Assembly (NCBI RefSeq): GCF_018729455.1
Contig: NZ_JAHHZF010000012.1
Coordinates: forward strand, 78,221-142,220
Direction of reading: 5' to 3'
From: Prosthecodimorpha staleyi
Lineage (GTDB): Bacteria > Pseudomonadota > Alphaproteobacteria > Rhizobiales > Ancalomicrobiaceae
DNA: 64,000 nucleotides
This document shows, one piece after another, positions 47,523 to 57,157 of the stretch; the stretch's first letter is position 1; the number at the start of each line of letters is the position of its first letter. Made by a program: the position numbers and the translations under genes. The notes under the pieces were generated by a model. That model made no database searches. It was not told the DNA's origin and saw only the letters and a program-made list of their open reading frames with translations.

Positions 47523-47856
47523 CCGCGCGAGAGCCCGTCCGGACTGCTTTCACCCCGCCAGGCTTCCGGCCTGGCGGGGTTTTCATTTTCGCTGCACCCG
47601 GATTTCGTCGCGTCGTCGAAGGGATGCCGTGCGGCCGTCGGTCGACCGGGTGCCGGCTTGCGGATAGGCATCGCCGGCCCGAACCATCGCCCGCGAAGGA
47701 TCGAGCGGTGGTCTGGAGAACGCACGCATGTGGGGGGCGGCGCACTCGGCGCCCAAAACGAGAGCCCTCGGATCGCGGTAGCCGATCCGAAGGTCCGATG
47801 ACGCCACCGTCGAATGGAATTGGCCGCTCGCCTCGGGGGCGATGCGGATCGCACCC
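47523..47856. other. Intergenic region between convergent rne and plsY, 334 bases
   Basis: Holds the rne terminator (47552-47584). Nothing else was recognised; small open frames are shadows. Confidence 0.6.
47552..47584 (+). terminator. Terminator of rne
   Basis: A perfect 11-base-pair stem (ACCCCGCCAGG with CCTGGCGGGGT), 7-base loop, then TTTTCATTTT. A strong intrinsic terminator, 29 bases after the stop. Confidence 0.9.
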
Positions 47857-48504
47857 CTACCCCTTCGAGCCGATCCTGGTCTCGGTGCCGGTGAGCAGGC
47901 GCCTGATATTGGTGTGATGCTTGGCGATCACCAGCAGGCTCATCGCCGCCATGACCACCGCAACCCGATGATCGCCCTCGAAGGCGGTCCGTTTCTCGGC
48001 GGACAAGGCGATGCCGGGGCCGAACCAGATCGCCGGCGGCACCAGCACCATGGCGCTGAGCGCGGCGGCCGAAGAATAGCGGCTGAAAAAGGCGACGGCC
48101 AGCCAAACGACCGCGAAGACCAGAAGCCCGGGCGGATAGAGGCCCGCCAGCACGCCGAGATAGGTCGCAACCCCCTTGCCGCCCTTGAAGCCGAGCCAGA
48201 CCGGGAAACAATGGCCGATCAGTGCGGCCGCGCCAGCGGCGAGCGCGGCGTCCTGCCCGAAGCGCCCGGCGACCAGCACCGCGATCGTGCCCTTGAGCGC
48301 ATCCGCGAGCAGCGTTGCGGCGGCGAGCCCCTTGCGGCCGGTGCGCAAGACGTTGGTGGCGCCGATATTGCCGGAGCCGATATTGCGCACGTCGCCGAGC
48401 CCGGCCGCCTTGGTGATCAGCAGCCCGTAGGGCACCGAGCCCATCAGGTAGCCGTATAGCGCGGCGACTGCGAGCAGGGGAAAGGCGGAGGCGAGATCGG
48501 GCAT
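47857..48504 (-). CDS. plsY: Acyl-phosphate glycerol-3-phosphate acyltransferase PlsY
   Basis: 215 residues from ATG 48502-48504. A five-helix membrane enzyme making lysophosphatidic acid from acyl phosphate. The conserved loops are [27 protein letters not shown], and [18 protein letters not shown]. It is the last gene of the leftward pyrB-pyrC'-plsY group; 40 bases separate it from the dihydroorotase-like gene. Confidence 0.96.
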   Translation of the reverse strand: MPDLASAFPLLAVAALYGYLMGSVPYGLLITKAAGLGDVRNIGSGNIGATNVLRTGRKGLAAATLLADALKGTIAVLVAGRFGQDAALAAGAAALIGHCFPVWLGFKGGKGVATYLGVLAGLYPPGLLVFAVVWLAVAFFSRYSSAAALSAMVLVPPAIWFGPGIALSAEKRTAFEGDHRVAVVMAAMSLLVIAKHHTNIRRLLTGTETRIGSKG

Positions 48505-48544
48505 GGGCGTTTCCGGAAGCGGGCGGCGGACGGAATGGCGACGG

Positions 48545-49897
48545 TCAACGGTAGGCGTGCACCGTGCGCCCCGCAACCAGGGTCCGGAGCACCCGGCCTT
48601 CGAAGCGGGCATCCTCGAAGGGGGTGTTCTTCGAGCGCGACAGCAGAGCCGCCCGGTCGAGCACCCAGCCGACCTGCGGATCGACCACGATCAGATCGGC
48701 CGGCGCTCCCGGCTTCAGCGTGCCGCCTTCAAGGCCGAGACGCGCGGCAGGCCGCGTCGACAGCGCGGCGACCAGCGTCGACCAGCCGATATCGCGATTG
48801 TGGACCAGACGCAGCGCCGCGGCCAGCAGGGTCTCCAGGCCGACGGCGCCGTCGGCCGATTCCGCAAAGGGATGGCGCTTGGTCTCGACATCCTGCGGAT
48901 CATGACTGGACACCACGAAATCGATGGTCCCGTCGGCGAGCCCTTCGATCACCGCTCGCCGGTCGTCCTCGGCGCGCAGTGGCGGCGACAGCTTCAGGAA
49001 GGACCGGTAGGTGCCGATGTCGAGTTCGTTCAGCGTCAGATGCGCGATGGAGACCGCGGCGGTGACATCGAGCCCGCGCCCTTTGGCGGCGCGCAGGATG
49101 TCGACGCTGGCGGCGGTCGAGACCTGTGCGGCGTGATAGCGCCCCCGCGTCAGCGCGACGAGCCGCATGTCGCGCTCGAGCATGATGGTCTCGGCTTCGC
49201 GCGGAATTCCCGGCAGGCCGAGCCGGGTTGCGAATTCGCCCTCGTTGACGACGCCGCTGCCGGCGAGCGTCGCATCCTCCACGTGATGGGCGACCAGCGC
49301 GCCGAAATCACGCGCATAGGTCAATGCCCGGCGCATGGTGGCGGCACTGGCGACCGAGCGGCGCCCATCCGTGAAGGCGACCGCGCCGGCATCCTGCAGG
49401 AGGCCGATCTCGACCATCTCCTGGCCGAGGCAGCCGCGCGTCAGCGCCGCCATCGGATGCACGCGGACCACCGCGGTGTCGCGGGCACGCCGCATGACGA
49501 AATCGACCAGGGCCGGGTCGTCGATGACCGGATCGGTATCCGGCATGGTGATCATGGTGGTGACGCCGCCGGCCGCCGCCGCCCGGCTCGCCGACGCGAA
49601 GGTTTCGCGATATTCGTGACCGGGCTCGCTGACGAAGACCCGGGCATCGACGAGACCGGGCAGGACCAGCCGACCGGCTCCGTCCATGACCTCCGCGCCA
49701 TCCGGAACGCCCTGGTTCAGTGCGTCCGGGCCGGCCGCCGCGATGCGGCCTTCGATGACCACGACGGTTCCGACCGCATCGAGATCGCGCGTCGGGTCGA
49801 CGACGCGGGTCCCGGTGATGACCAGCGGTCGGTCGTCGCCGCGGCGGCCGCGGGGTGAAGAGACCTCGGAGATGGACAAGGCGGCGTCTCCGGTCAC
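48545..49897 (-). CDS. pyrX: Dihydroorotase-like protein, probably catalytically inactive (PyrC'/PyrX)
   Basis: 450 residues from a GTG that overlaps the pyrB stop (GTGA). The amidohydrolase fold is clear ([32 protein letters not shown]), but the metal site is lost: where active enzymes have DxHxHxREPG this protein has [10 protein letters not shown] (residues 84-93), with Arg86 and Phe88 in place of the histidines and Ser90 in place of the substrate Arg. The later Asp region reads SSHDPQ. In pseudomonads and rhizobia such paralogues hold the ATCase complex together. A true pyrC must lie elsewhere. Confidence 0.9.
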   Translation of the reverse strand: MTGDAALSISEVSSPRGRRGDDRPLVITGTRVVDPTRDLDAVGTVVVIEGRIAAAGPDALNQGVPDGAEVMDGAGRLVLPGLVDARVFVSEPGHEYRETFASASRAAAAGGVTTMITMPDTDPVIDDPALVDFVMRRARDTAVVRVHPMAALTRGCLGQEMVEIGLLQDAGAVAFTDGRRSVASAATMRRALTYARDFGALVAHHVEDATLAGSGVVNEGEFATRLGLPGIPREAETIMLERDMRLVALTRGRYHAAQVSTAASVDILRAAKGRGLDVTAAVSIAHLTLNELDIGTYRSFLKLSPPLRAEDDRRAVIEGLADGTIDFVVSSHDPQDVETKRHPFAESADGAVGLETLLAAALRLVHNRDIGWSTLVAALSTRPAARLGLEGGTLKPGAPADLIVVDPQVGWVLDRAALLSRSKNTPFEDARFEGRVLRTLVAGRTVHAYR

Positions 49898-50850
49898 GCG
49901 TTCGGAAGGTGTTCGGCGAGCGTCTCGAGCACCGCCATGCGTACGGCGACGCCCATTTCGACCTGTTCGGCGATCAGGCTCTGCGGCCCGTCGGCGACCT
50001 CCGGGTCGATCTCGACGCCGCGGTTCATCGGGCCGGGATGCATCACCAAGGCGTCCGGCTTGGCATGGCCGAGCTTCTCCTGGTCGAGACCCCAGAAGTG
50101 GAAATACTCGCGCACCGAGGGCACGAAGGCGCCGGCCATGCGCTCGCGCTGCAGGCGCAGCATCATGACGATGTCGCAATCGGCCAGTCCCCGGCGCATG
50201 TCCGTAAAGACATCGACCCCCATCCGCTCGATGCCCCGGGGCATCAGGGTCGAGGGGCCGATGACGCGGACGCGCGCGCCGAGTGCGTTCAAGGCGATGA
50301 TGTTGGAGCGTGCCACCCGGCTGTGGGCGACATCGCCGCAGATCGCCACCGTCAACCCGCGGATGGTGCCCTTGTGCCGCCGGATGGTCAGGGCATCGAG
50401 CAGCGCCTGGGTCGGGTGCTCGTGCGCGCCGTCGCCGGCATTGACCACCGAACACGACACCTTGCGGGCCAACAGATGCACCGCCCCGGCCGCATGGTGG
50501 CGCACCACAAGGATATCCGGGTGCATGGCGTTCAGCGTCGTCGCGGTGTCGATCAGGGTCTCGCCCTTCTTCACCGACGATGAGGCGACCGACATGTTCA
50601 TGACGTCGGCGCCGAGGCGCTTGCCGGCAATCTCGAAGGACGACTGCGTTCGGGTCGACGCCTCGAAGAACAGGTTGATCTGCGTGCGTCCACGCAGGAC
50701 GGTGCGCTTCTTCTCGACCTGTCGAGAGACCTCGATCTGCGCTTCCGCGCGATCGATAAGGGCGACGATCTCGTCGGGAGCGAGGTCTTCGATCCCGAGG
50801 AGGTGCTTGTGCGCGAAAGGCGCGCGGGCGGACGTTTCGGAGCTGATCAT
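49894..50850 (-). CDS. pyrB: Aspartate carbamoyltransferase catalytic subunit
   Basis: 318 residues from ATG 50848-50850. Joins carbamoyl phosphate and aspartate in pyrimidine synthesis. The carbamoyl phosphate site [13 protein letters not shown], the HPTQ motif in [12 protein letters not shown], and [13 protein letters not shown] are intact. It overlaps the dihydroorotase-like gene by 4 bases, so the two are made together, as expected for a complex. No regulatory subunit (pyrI) is present, as normal in this group. Confidence 0.97.
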   Translation of the reverse strand: MISSETSARAPFAHKHLLGIEDLAPDEIVALIDRAEAQIEVSRQVEKKRTVLRGRTQINLFFEASTRTQSSFEIAGKRLGADVMNMSVASSSVKKGETLIDTATTLNAMHPDILVVRHHAAGAVHLLARKVSCSVVNAGDGAHEHPTQALLDALTIRRHKGTIRGLTVAICGDVAHSRVARSNIIALNALGARVRVIGPSTLMPRGIERMGVDVFTDMRRGLADCDIVMMLRLQRERMAGAFVPSVREYFHFWGLDQEKLGHAKPDALVMHPGPMNRGVEIDPEVADGPQSLIAEQVEMGVAVRMAVLETLAEHLPNA

Positions 50851-51425
50851 TAAAGCCGTCGCTATAGGTGGAACGGCTGCCGTCGGCAAGGGACGAGACC
50901 GCCTCAAGATTGCCTATCCACCGAAATCCGAGAGGGTGTCGATCGGCGCCGCCCCTCCCCCATCCACCCGGCCCTGCTGCGGCCGAGATTCACAAGACTC
51001 AGCCAACTGGTGCCGGGAGACCGGGATGGGACGCCGGGAGCCGAAGGCGAATGAAGCCTGCACCGTCAGAACGGACCTTCGCGAACCGCATCCACCAGAC
51101 AGGAAAGGGCACGATCCCACCCGGAGATCGTGCCCGATCCAAAGGCCCGGAGCGCATGGCTTGGCCGGGCTGCCCCCGCGCGGCGCGCAGGAGGTTGATT
51201 ACCCGATGTATTCAAACAGCGGGTCTGATAGTTACCATACGCCGGTCGCCCCGCACTGTCAAAATGTTACGCAGCGATAACTGTGTGGTATACTTGAGGC
51301 AACAATTTGCAAGGGACGTTTACATGCCCGCTGCCTGCCGCGGCAATCCCCCCTGCGTGAACGATTTGGCTTTCGCTCCGGCGTGTTAGTCTCCATGAAA
51401 AGGGCACGAATCGAGAGACAGGCGG
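50851..51425. other. 575-base divergent intergenic region between pyrB and the aidB-like gene
   Basis: No gene called; open frames here are shadows. It contains the pyrB promoter region at the left, and an AT-richer patch at about 51200-51310 with TATACT (51289-51294), a likely -10 element of the aidB-like gene. Confidence 0.55.
51289..51294 (+). promoter_or_regulatory. Likely -10 element of the aidB-like gene
   Basis: TATACT in an AT-richer patch. The -35 is weak (TTACGC with a 16-base spacer). It lies 132 bases before the start codon, implying a leader or use of an activator. Confidence 0.4.
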
Positions 51426-53075
51426 ATGGCTCCTTCGGCTTTTGAGACGCACGACGTCTACAACCAGCCGCCACAATTGCCGGTGCGGAACGTGTTCGAG
51501 ACCGATCCGATCCTCTACGGCGCCCTGGAGGCGGCTCTCGACGAGACCGGTGAACGGCTGCTGTCGGAGCATGGCGGCTTCTGGGGCACGGCCGAGGCGC
51601 GGGAACTGGCGCGGCTTGCCAATGCCCATCCCCCCCAATTGCGGACCCATGACGGCCAGGGACGCCGGATCGACCTGGTCGAGTATCACCCCGCCTACCA
51701 TGCGCTGATGCGGCGTAGCGCAGAGGCCGGGCTCGGCATCTCGATCTGGCAGGCGGACCGCGAGGATGATTCCGGCCGCGCCCACGCCATGCGCTCGGCG
51801 CGGCTCTACATGACCGCGCAGACCGAATGCAGCCATCTGGTGCCGTGGACGACGACCTGCGCGGCGGCCGGCATCGCGCTCGTCGCGCCGGAATTCGCCG
51901 AACCCTGGATGTCCAGGATCGCCGGCCGACGCTACGACCACCGTCCCCAGCCCGCCGCCAGCAAGGCCGGGCTGACGCTCTCTCTCGCCCTGACTGAGAA
52001 GCAGGGCAGCGTGCCGGGGGTCGACAACCTGACCCAGGCGTCCCGCTTCGAAGGCCGCCGCTATCGTCTGATCGGCCACAAATGGGCCATGTCCGGGCCG
52101 ATGGCTGATGCGCTGATCGTCCTCGCCGACGCGGCCGGGGGGCCTTCCGTATTCCTGGTCCCGCGCTTCCGCCGGGACGAAAGTTTGAATCGGGTCCGCA
52201 TCCAACGGCTCAAGGAGACGATCGGGCTCCGGGGCAATGGAATTGCGGAGGTCGAGTTTGCCGATGCCGAGGCCCATCTGATCGGCGCCGAGGGCGACGG
52301 GGCGAAGCTCGTTGCCGACGCCCATCTGACCCTGCGCCACGACGCGGCCGTCATGGCGACAGGCGTGATGCGCGGGGCGCTGGCCAATGCCGTCCATCAT
52401 GTGCGGCATCGCGCCTCCGGCGGCACGCGCCTGCTCGACAAGCCGCTGATGGCGCGGGTCTTGGCCGATATGGCGATCGACGTGGCCGCGGCGACCGCGC
52501 TGGTTATCCGTCTCGCCAATGCCCGCGACCGCGCCGCCAGCGACGTGATCGAAGACGCCATCGCCCGCCTGATGATCCCGGTCGCCAAGTTCTGGATCGG
52601 CCGCGTCGCCCCGATGATCGCCGCCGAGGCTCTGGAGTGCCAGGGCATCAACGGCTACACGGAAAGCTCGGAAGCGGCACGAGCCTATCGCGATGCCCAA
52701 GCTTTCGGCATTTGGGGCGGCGCGAGCAATCAGCTCGCCCTCGAAGCCCTATCGATGATCGAATCGGTGCCGGAAACCCTCGACGCCGTCCTCGGCGACG
52801 TGACCGCCGTGCTCGGCCGCGAGGCGAGCGCTTCGGCGGAAGCGATTCGCGGCGCCGCGAATGCCTGCATGGACGATCCGGGATCGGCCCGCATCTTCGT
52901 CGAGCAACTGGCCATCACCACGGCCGCCGCCGCCCTGCACCGCTTCGCGCCGCGTGCGATCACCGATGCCTTCATCGATACCCGCCTCGCCGGCGGCTGG
53001 CGGGCGAGCTACGGCATGCTCGATGCCCGTTTTGATGCCCGTGGGATCGTGGACTACACCTACCCGGCCTCGTAG
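51426..53075 (+). CDS. aidB: Acyl-CoA dehydrogenase family protein, AidB type
   Basis: 549 residues, matching AidB rather than ordinary acyl-CoA dehydrogenases (about 380). Landmarks: ETHDVYNQPPQLPVRNVFE at the start, LSLALTEKQGSV in the flavin region, RLKETIGLRGNGIAEVEF, and ECQGINGYTE late in the protein. E. coli AidB is a flavoprotein of the Ada response that binds DNA and is thought to protect it against alkylation; its enzymatic reaction is unknown. No ada or alkB gene is next to it. Confidence 0.92.
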   Translation: MAPSAFETHDVYNQPPQLPVRNVFETDPILYGALEAALDETGERLLSEHGGFWGTAEARELARLANAHPPQLRTHDGQGRRIDLVEYHPAYHALMRRSAEAGLGISIWQADREDDSGRAHAMRSARLYMTAQTECSHLVPWTTTCAAAGIALVAPEFAEPWMSRIAGRRYDHRPQPAASKAGLTLSLALTEKQGSVPGVDNLTQASRFEGRRYRLIGHKWAMSGPMADALIVLADAAGGPSVFLVPRFRRDESLNRVRIQRLKETIGLRGNGIAEVEFADAEAHLIGAEGDGAKLVADAHLTLRHDAAVMATGVMRGALANAVHHVRHRASGGTRLLDKPLMARVLADMAIDVAAATALVIRLANARDRAASDVIEDAIARLMIPVAKFWIGRVAPMIAAEALECQGINGYTESSEAARAYRDAQAFGIWGGASNQLALEALSMIESVPETLDAVLGDVTAVLGREASASAEAIRGAANACMDDPGSARIFVEQLAITTAAAALHRFAPRAITDAFIDTRLAGGWRASYGMLDARFDARGIVDYTYPAS

Positions 53076-53179
53076 CCGTCCGGCCGGTCTCGACCGGCGG
53101 CCGGCATCGACCTGCCGGGGCCGGGAAGGTCGCCGGAGCCGCGAAGTCGGAGCGGGTCTGCACTGTGCCCGTCGGGCGG

Positions 53180-53518
53180 CTACATGGCCGAACGGCATGC
53201 CAGCCGCACCATTGCGGCCCCTATGAAGGCAGGGCCGAGCGCGGACAGGCTCGTGCGGAGATCGAAACTGAATCGGTCCATGCCGCCGCGGGCGAGATCG
53301 GGAACCATGTCGAAAGCGGCAAGACCGATCGCGACCAGGGTCAGATGGACGAGCCACAGACGCGGCTCGATCGCCGTCGCAAGGGCGACGCCGAATACCA
53401 CCGGCAAGGCGACCGGCTGCAGTTCGCCGCCACTCGACGCGACATAGCCGGCGACCAAAGCCGTGGTCAGGGAGACGGCGAGCGCGCCGAGCCGACGCGC
53501 CCGAAGAGAAGAGACCAT
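53180..53518 (-). CDS. Small hypothetical membrane protein
   Basis: 112 residues from ATG 53516-53518. Three hydrophobic segments (LGALAVSLTTALVAGYVASS, VALPVVFGVALATAI, LVHLTLVAIGLAAFDM) and a fourth near the end (ALGPAFIGAAMVRLA) suggest a small inner-membrane protein. Family not recognised. It converges with the aidB-like gene at 105 bases. Confidence 0.6.
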   Translation of the reverse strand: MVSSLRARRLGALAVSLTTALVAGYVASSGGELQPVALPVVFGVALATAIEPRLWLVHLTLVAIGLAAFDMVPDLARGGMDRFSFDLRTSLSALGPAFIGAAMVRLACRSAM

Positions 53519-53653
53519 TTCGCAACCTGTGCCCTGCACGATGTCATGCAGACCTTTGCGAAGGATCGTGACTGCACGGGGGCACGTTTATGGCCGAGAG
53601 ACCATCCGGCGTGCTCGGATGCGCGGCGTTGCATACCCGCCACAGGAGACGGA

Positions 53654-53851
53654 TCACTTTGCCGTCGCGACCGTCGACGGACGGCGCGACTTGGCGGATT
53701 CCATCGCGGCGGCCTGACGGGTCATATCCAGCATGTAGGCCAGGAAATCGAGGTCGTTGCGGACCGCGAGGTCGCGCAATTCCGATGCGACCTGCTCGAC
53801 ATAGGTTGCGGCATCCCCCCGCCTGTGCGCCTTCTCAACCGAAATATCCAT
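53654..53851 (-). CDS. Small conserved hypothetical protein
   Basis: 65 residues. MDISVEKAHRRGDAATYVEQ, then LRDLAVRNDLDFLAYMLDMT, has the composition of a short helical soluble protein, and similar small proteins occur in related bacteria as far as I recall. Function unknown. It lies 136 bases upstream of the small membrane protein gene, on the same strand. Confidence 0.65.
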   Translation of the reverse strand: MDISVEKAHRRGDAATYVEQVASELRDLAVRNDLDFLAYMLDMTRQAAAMESAKSRRPSTVATAK

Positions 53852-54249
53852 CTATGCACCAGCCCCGATCCCGTGCCATGCGCCGCAGCCGTTGCGCGTC
53901 CTCCCCAGCGGCAGCGCGCTCGGCAGGACTTCCGGCACGGCGGCCTGCCGCGCCCGATCTCATACTAATACGAGTTGACTGAACGTCTATCTATCGCAGG
54001 TTGCATGTCGCGTGTACCTGCGAAGGCTGCCTTCCGCAGGGAGGCTTGACCGGGACCCCGCATGCGTCCAATTGAAGGGCGGCCCGGCTCATGCATGACG
54101 CCGCTGGCCGGAAGTCGTCCGCCAGTTCCCTCGCCGGTCGAGGGTTCCGGAGCGCGACCGCGAGGGGCGCTGGCGCTTCCGGACATTCGCATGTCGGCAC
54201 TCGCCGGCCATTCATATCACAATTGATAGCCGCCGAGCGACCCGAACCC
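53852..54249. other. 398-base intergenic region before topA
   Basis: No gene called. An AT-richer patch at about 53960-54000 (with TTGACT at 53975) probably holds promoters for topA and/or the divergent small gene, but no good -10 at the right spacing was found. In relatives dprA occupies this position. Confidence 0.5.
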
Positions 54250-57003
54250 ATGAACGTCGTCATTGTCGAATCCCCCGCCAAGGCGAAGACCATCAACAAG
54301 TATCTCGGGTCCGGCTTCACCGTGCTCGCGTCCTACGGCCATGTGCGCGATCTGCCGGCCAAGGACGGCTCGGTCCGCCCGGACGAAGATTTTGCGATGG
54401 ACTGGGAGATCGACGGCAAGTCGGCCAAGCGGCTGGCCGAGATCGCCCAGGCGGTGAAGGGCGCCGACAAGCTGATCCTCGCCACCGACCCGGATCGGGA
54501 GGGCGAAGCGATCTCCTGGCATGTCCTGCAGATCCTCAAAGAGAAGCGTGCCCTCAAGGCGCAGCCGGTCGAGCGGGTCGTATTCAATGCGGTGACCAAG
54601 CAGGCCGTGCTGGAGGCCATGCGCCATCCGCGCGCGATCGACGTCGATTTGGTCGACGCCTATCTGGCGCGCCGGGCGCTCGACTATCTGGTCGGCTTCA
54701 CCCTGTCGCCGGTGCTGTGGCGCAAGCTTCCCGGCGCCCGCTCGGCCGGCCGCGTCCAGTCGGTCGCCCTGCGCCTGATCTGCGACCGGGAACTGGAGAT
54801 CGAGACCTTCGTCGCCCAGGAATACTGGTCGATCGTGGCGCGCCTGGCGACGCCGGCCAACGAGGAGTTCGACGCCCGCGTCACCGCCTTCTCGGGCCGC
54901 AAGCTCGGCCGGCTCGATGTCAAGACCGGCGGCGAGGCCGGCCAGATCCGGACCATGCTGGAAGGCGCGACCTTCCGCGTCGCCTCGGTGGAATCGAAGC
55001 CGGTCCGGCGCAACCCCTATCCGCCCTTCACCACCTCCACGTTGCAGCAGGCGGCCAACTATGCGCTCGGCCTGTCGGCCAGCCGCGCCATGCAGACCGC
55101 CCAGAAGCTCTACGAGGGCGTCGACATCGGCGGCGAGACCGTCGGCCTGATCACCTATATGCGAACCGACGGCGTGCAGATCGCCCCGGAAGGCGTGACC
55201 GGCATCCGCCAGGTGATCGGCGAGGATTTCGGCGCCCGCTACCTGCCCGAGAAGCCGCGCCACTACGAGACCAAGGCCAAGAACGCCCAGGAGGCCCACG
55301 AGGCGATCCGGCCGACCGACCTGACGCGCCGGCCGCGCGATGTCGCCCGCTACCTCGATGCCGAGCAGGCCAAGCTCTACGAACTGATCTGGAAGCGCGC
55401 CGTCGCCAGCCAAATGGAGGCCGCCGTGCTGGAGCGCACGACAGTCGAGATCGTCGCCGAGGACGGGTCCGAGCGCTGCGACCTGCGCGCGGTCGGCAGC
55501 GTGGTGCGCTTCGACGGCTTCCTCGCCCTCTACGCGGAAGGCCGCGACGACGAGGAGGACGAAGAGGGCAAGCGCCTGCCGGCGATGCGCGAGAAGGACG
55601 ATCTCGCCCGGCGCAAGATCACCGCCGACCAGCATTTCACCGAGCCGCCGCCGCGCTTCACCGAGGCGACCCTGGTCAAGAAGATGGAAGAACTCGGCAT
55701 CGGCCGGCCGTCCACCTATGCCTCGACGCTGCAGGTGCTGCGCGACCGCGACTATGTGACGCTGGAGAAGCGGCGCCTGATCCCCGGCGACAAGGGCCGG
55801 CTGGTCACCGCCTTCCTGGAGAGCTTCTTCGAGCGCTATATCGAATATGGCTTCACGGCCGGGCTGGAAGAGAGCCTCGACAAGATATCGGCCGGCGAAC
55901 TGTCCTGGAAGGACGTGCTGCGCGACTTCTGGCGCCAGTTCTCGGCCTCCATCGACGGGACCAAGGATCTGCGCGTCGGCCAGGTGCTGGACGCGATCGA
56001 CGCCCTGCTCGCCCCGCACATCTTCCCCGACAAGGGCGACGGCGTCGATCCGCGCGCCTGCCCGACTTGCGGCGGCGGCCGGCTGTCGCTGAAGCTCGGC
56101 AAGTTCGGCGCCTTCATCGGCTGCTCGAACTATCCCGACTGCCGCTATACCCGCCAGCTGCAGGCGAGCGGCGCCGAAGGCGATTCCGCCGATCCGGCGC
56201 TCGCCGTCGACGGCATGCGCGAACTCGGCACCGATCCGGCGACCGGACAGGTCGTCACGCTGCGGTCGGGCCGCTTCGGACCCTATGTCCAGCTCGGCGA
56301 GGGCGACAAGCCGAAGCGCTCCAGCCTGCCGAAGGGCTGGGATGCCGGGACCCTGGACCTGGAAAAGGCACTCGCGCTGCTCAACCTGCCGCGCGAGGTC
56401 GGCCTGCATCCCGAGACCAAGAAGCCGATCCAGGCCGGCATCGGCCGTTACGGGCCGTTCCTGCTGCATGACGGCGGCTATGCCAACCTGCCCGGCGTCG
56501 ACGAGGTCTTCACCGTCGGCCTCAACCGCGCCGTGACTCTGATCGCCGAGAAGGCCGCCAGCCGCGGCAAGGGCCGCTCCGCCCCTGCCGCCCTGGCCGA
56601 ACTCGGCGACCATCCGACGCTCGGCGGCCCGGTCACCGTCCGCGACGGCCGCTACGGCCCCTATGTCAACCACGACAAGGTCAACGCGACCCTGCCGAAA
56701 GGCATGGACCCGAAGACCGTGACGATGGAGATCGCGACCGCGCTCCTCGCCGAGCGCGCCGCCAACGCCCCGGCAAAGAAGCCCGCCCGCGGTGCCGCCA
56801 AGACGGGAACCGCGAAGGCGTCGACCAAGCCGGCCGCCAAGGACAAGGCCGCCCCGGACGGCGAGGCCTCCGCGAAGCCCGCCCGGGCCGCCGCTGCAAA
56901 ATCGACCGCGGGCGCCAAGGCCAAGCCGAAGGCCGCGGCCCCAAAGAAGGCTGCCGCCGCCAAGTCCGACAAGGCGGCACCGCGCAAGAAGGCGGCCGGC
57001 TGA
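54250..57003 (+). CDS. topA: DNA topoisomerase I
   Basis: 917 residues from ATG 54250. Relaxes negative supercoils. Toprim start VIVESPAKAKTINKYLG with the acidic triad region ATDPDREGEAI; active tyrosine in GLITYMRTDGV; then one C4 zinc finger (CPTCGGGRLS ... CSNYPDCRY), topoisomerase C-terminal repeats (RFGPYVQLG, RYGPFLLHD, RYGPYVNHD) and an Ala/Lys-rich DNA-binding tail. The frame is open upstream but without homology. First gene of the topA-rnr unit. Confidence 0.97.
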   Translation: MNVVIVESPAKAKTINKYLGSGFTVLASYGHVRDLPAKDGSVRPDEDFAMDWEIDGKSAKRLAEIAQAVKGADKLILATDPDREGEAISWHVLQILKEKRALKAQPVERVVFNAVTKQAVLEAMRHPRAIDVDLVDAYLARRALDYLVGFTLSPVLWRKLPGARSAGRVQSVALRLICDRELEIETFVAQEYWSIVARLATPANEEFDARVTAFSGRKLGRLDVKTGGEAGQIRTMLEGATFRVASVESKPVRRNPYPPFTTSTLQQAANYALGLSASRAMQTAQKLYEGVDIGGETVGLITYMRTDGVQIAPEGVTGIRQVIGEDFGARYLPEKPRHYETKAKNAQEAHEAIRPTDLTRRPRDVARYLDAEQAKLYELIWKRAVASQMEAAVLERTTVEIVAEDGSERCDLRAVGSVVRFDGFLALYAEGRDDEEDEEGKRLPAMREKDDLARRKITADQHFTEPPPRFTEATLVKKMEELGIGRPSTYASTLQVLRDRDYVTLEKRRLIPGDKGRLVTAFLESFFERYIEYGFTAGLEESLDKISAGELSWKDVLRDFWRQFSASIDGTKDLRVGQVLDAIDALLAPHIFPDKGDGVDPRACPTCGGGRLSLKLGKFGAFIGCSNYPDCRYTRQLQASGAEGDSADPALAVDGMRELGTDPATGQVVTLRSGRFGPYVQLGEGDKPKRSSLPKGWDAGTLDLEKALALLNLPREVGLHPETKKPIQAGIGRYGPFLLHDGGYANLPGVDEVFTVGLNRAVTLIAEKAASRGKGRSAPAALAELGDHPTLGGPVTVRDGRYGPYVNHDKVNATLPKGMDPKTVTMEIATALLAERAANAPAKKPARGAAKTGTAKASTKPAAKDKAAPDGEASAKPARAAAAKSTAGAKAKPKAAAPKKAAAAKSDKAAPRKKAAG

Positions 57004-57157
57004 TCAACTGATCGCCGGGATCGTCGGGGCCACGCGGCCCCGATCCGCCGGATCCAGGACCGCTGCGGGATCCGCAGCCAGGTCCGCGCCGGAACGGGAC
57101 GACAGGACCGGGCAATCGGGGCTATGGTCGCATCCTGATCGAACCGGAACCGAAACC

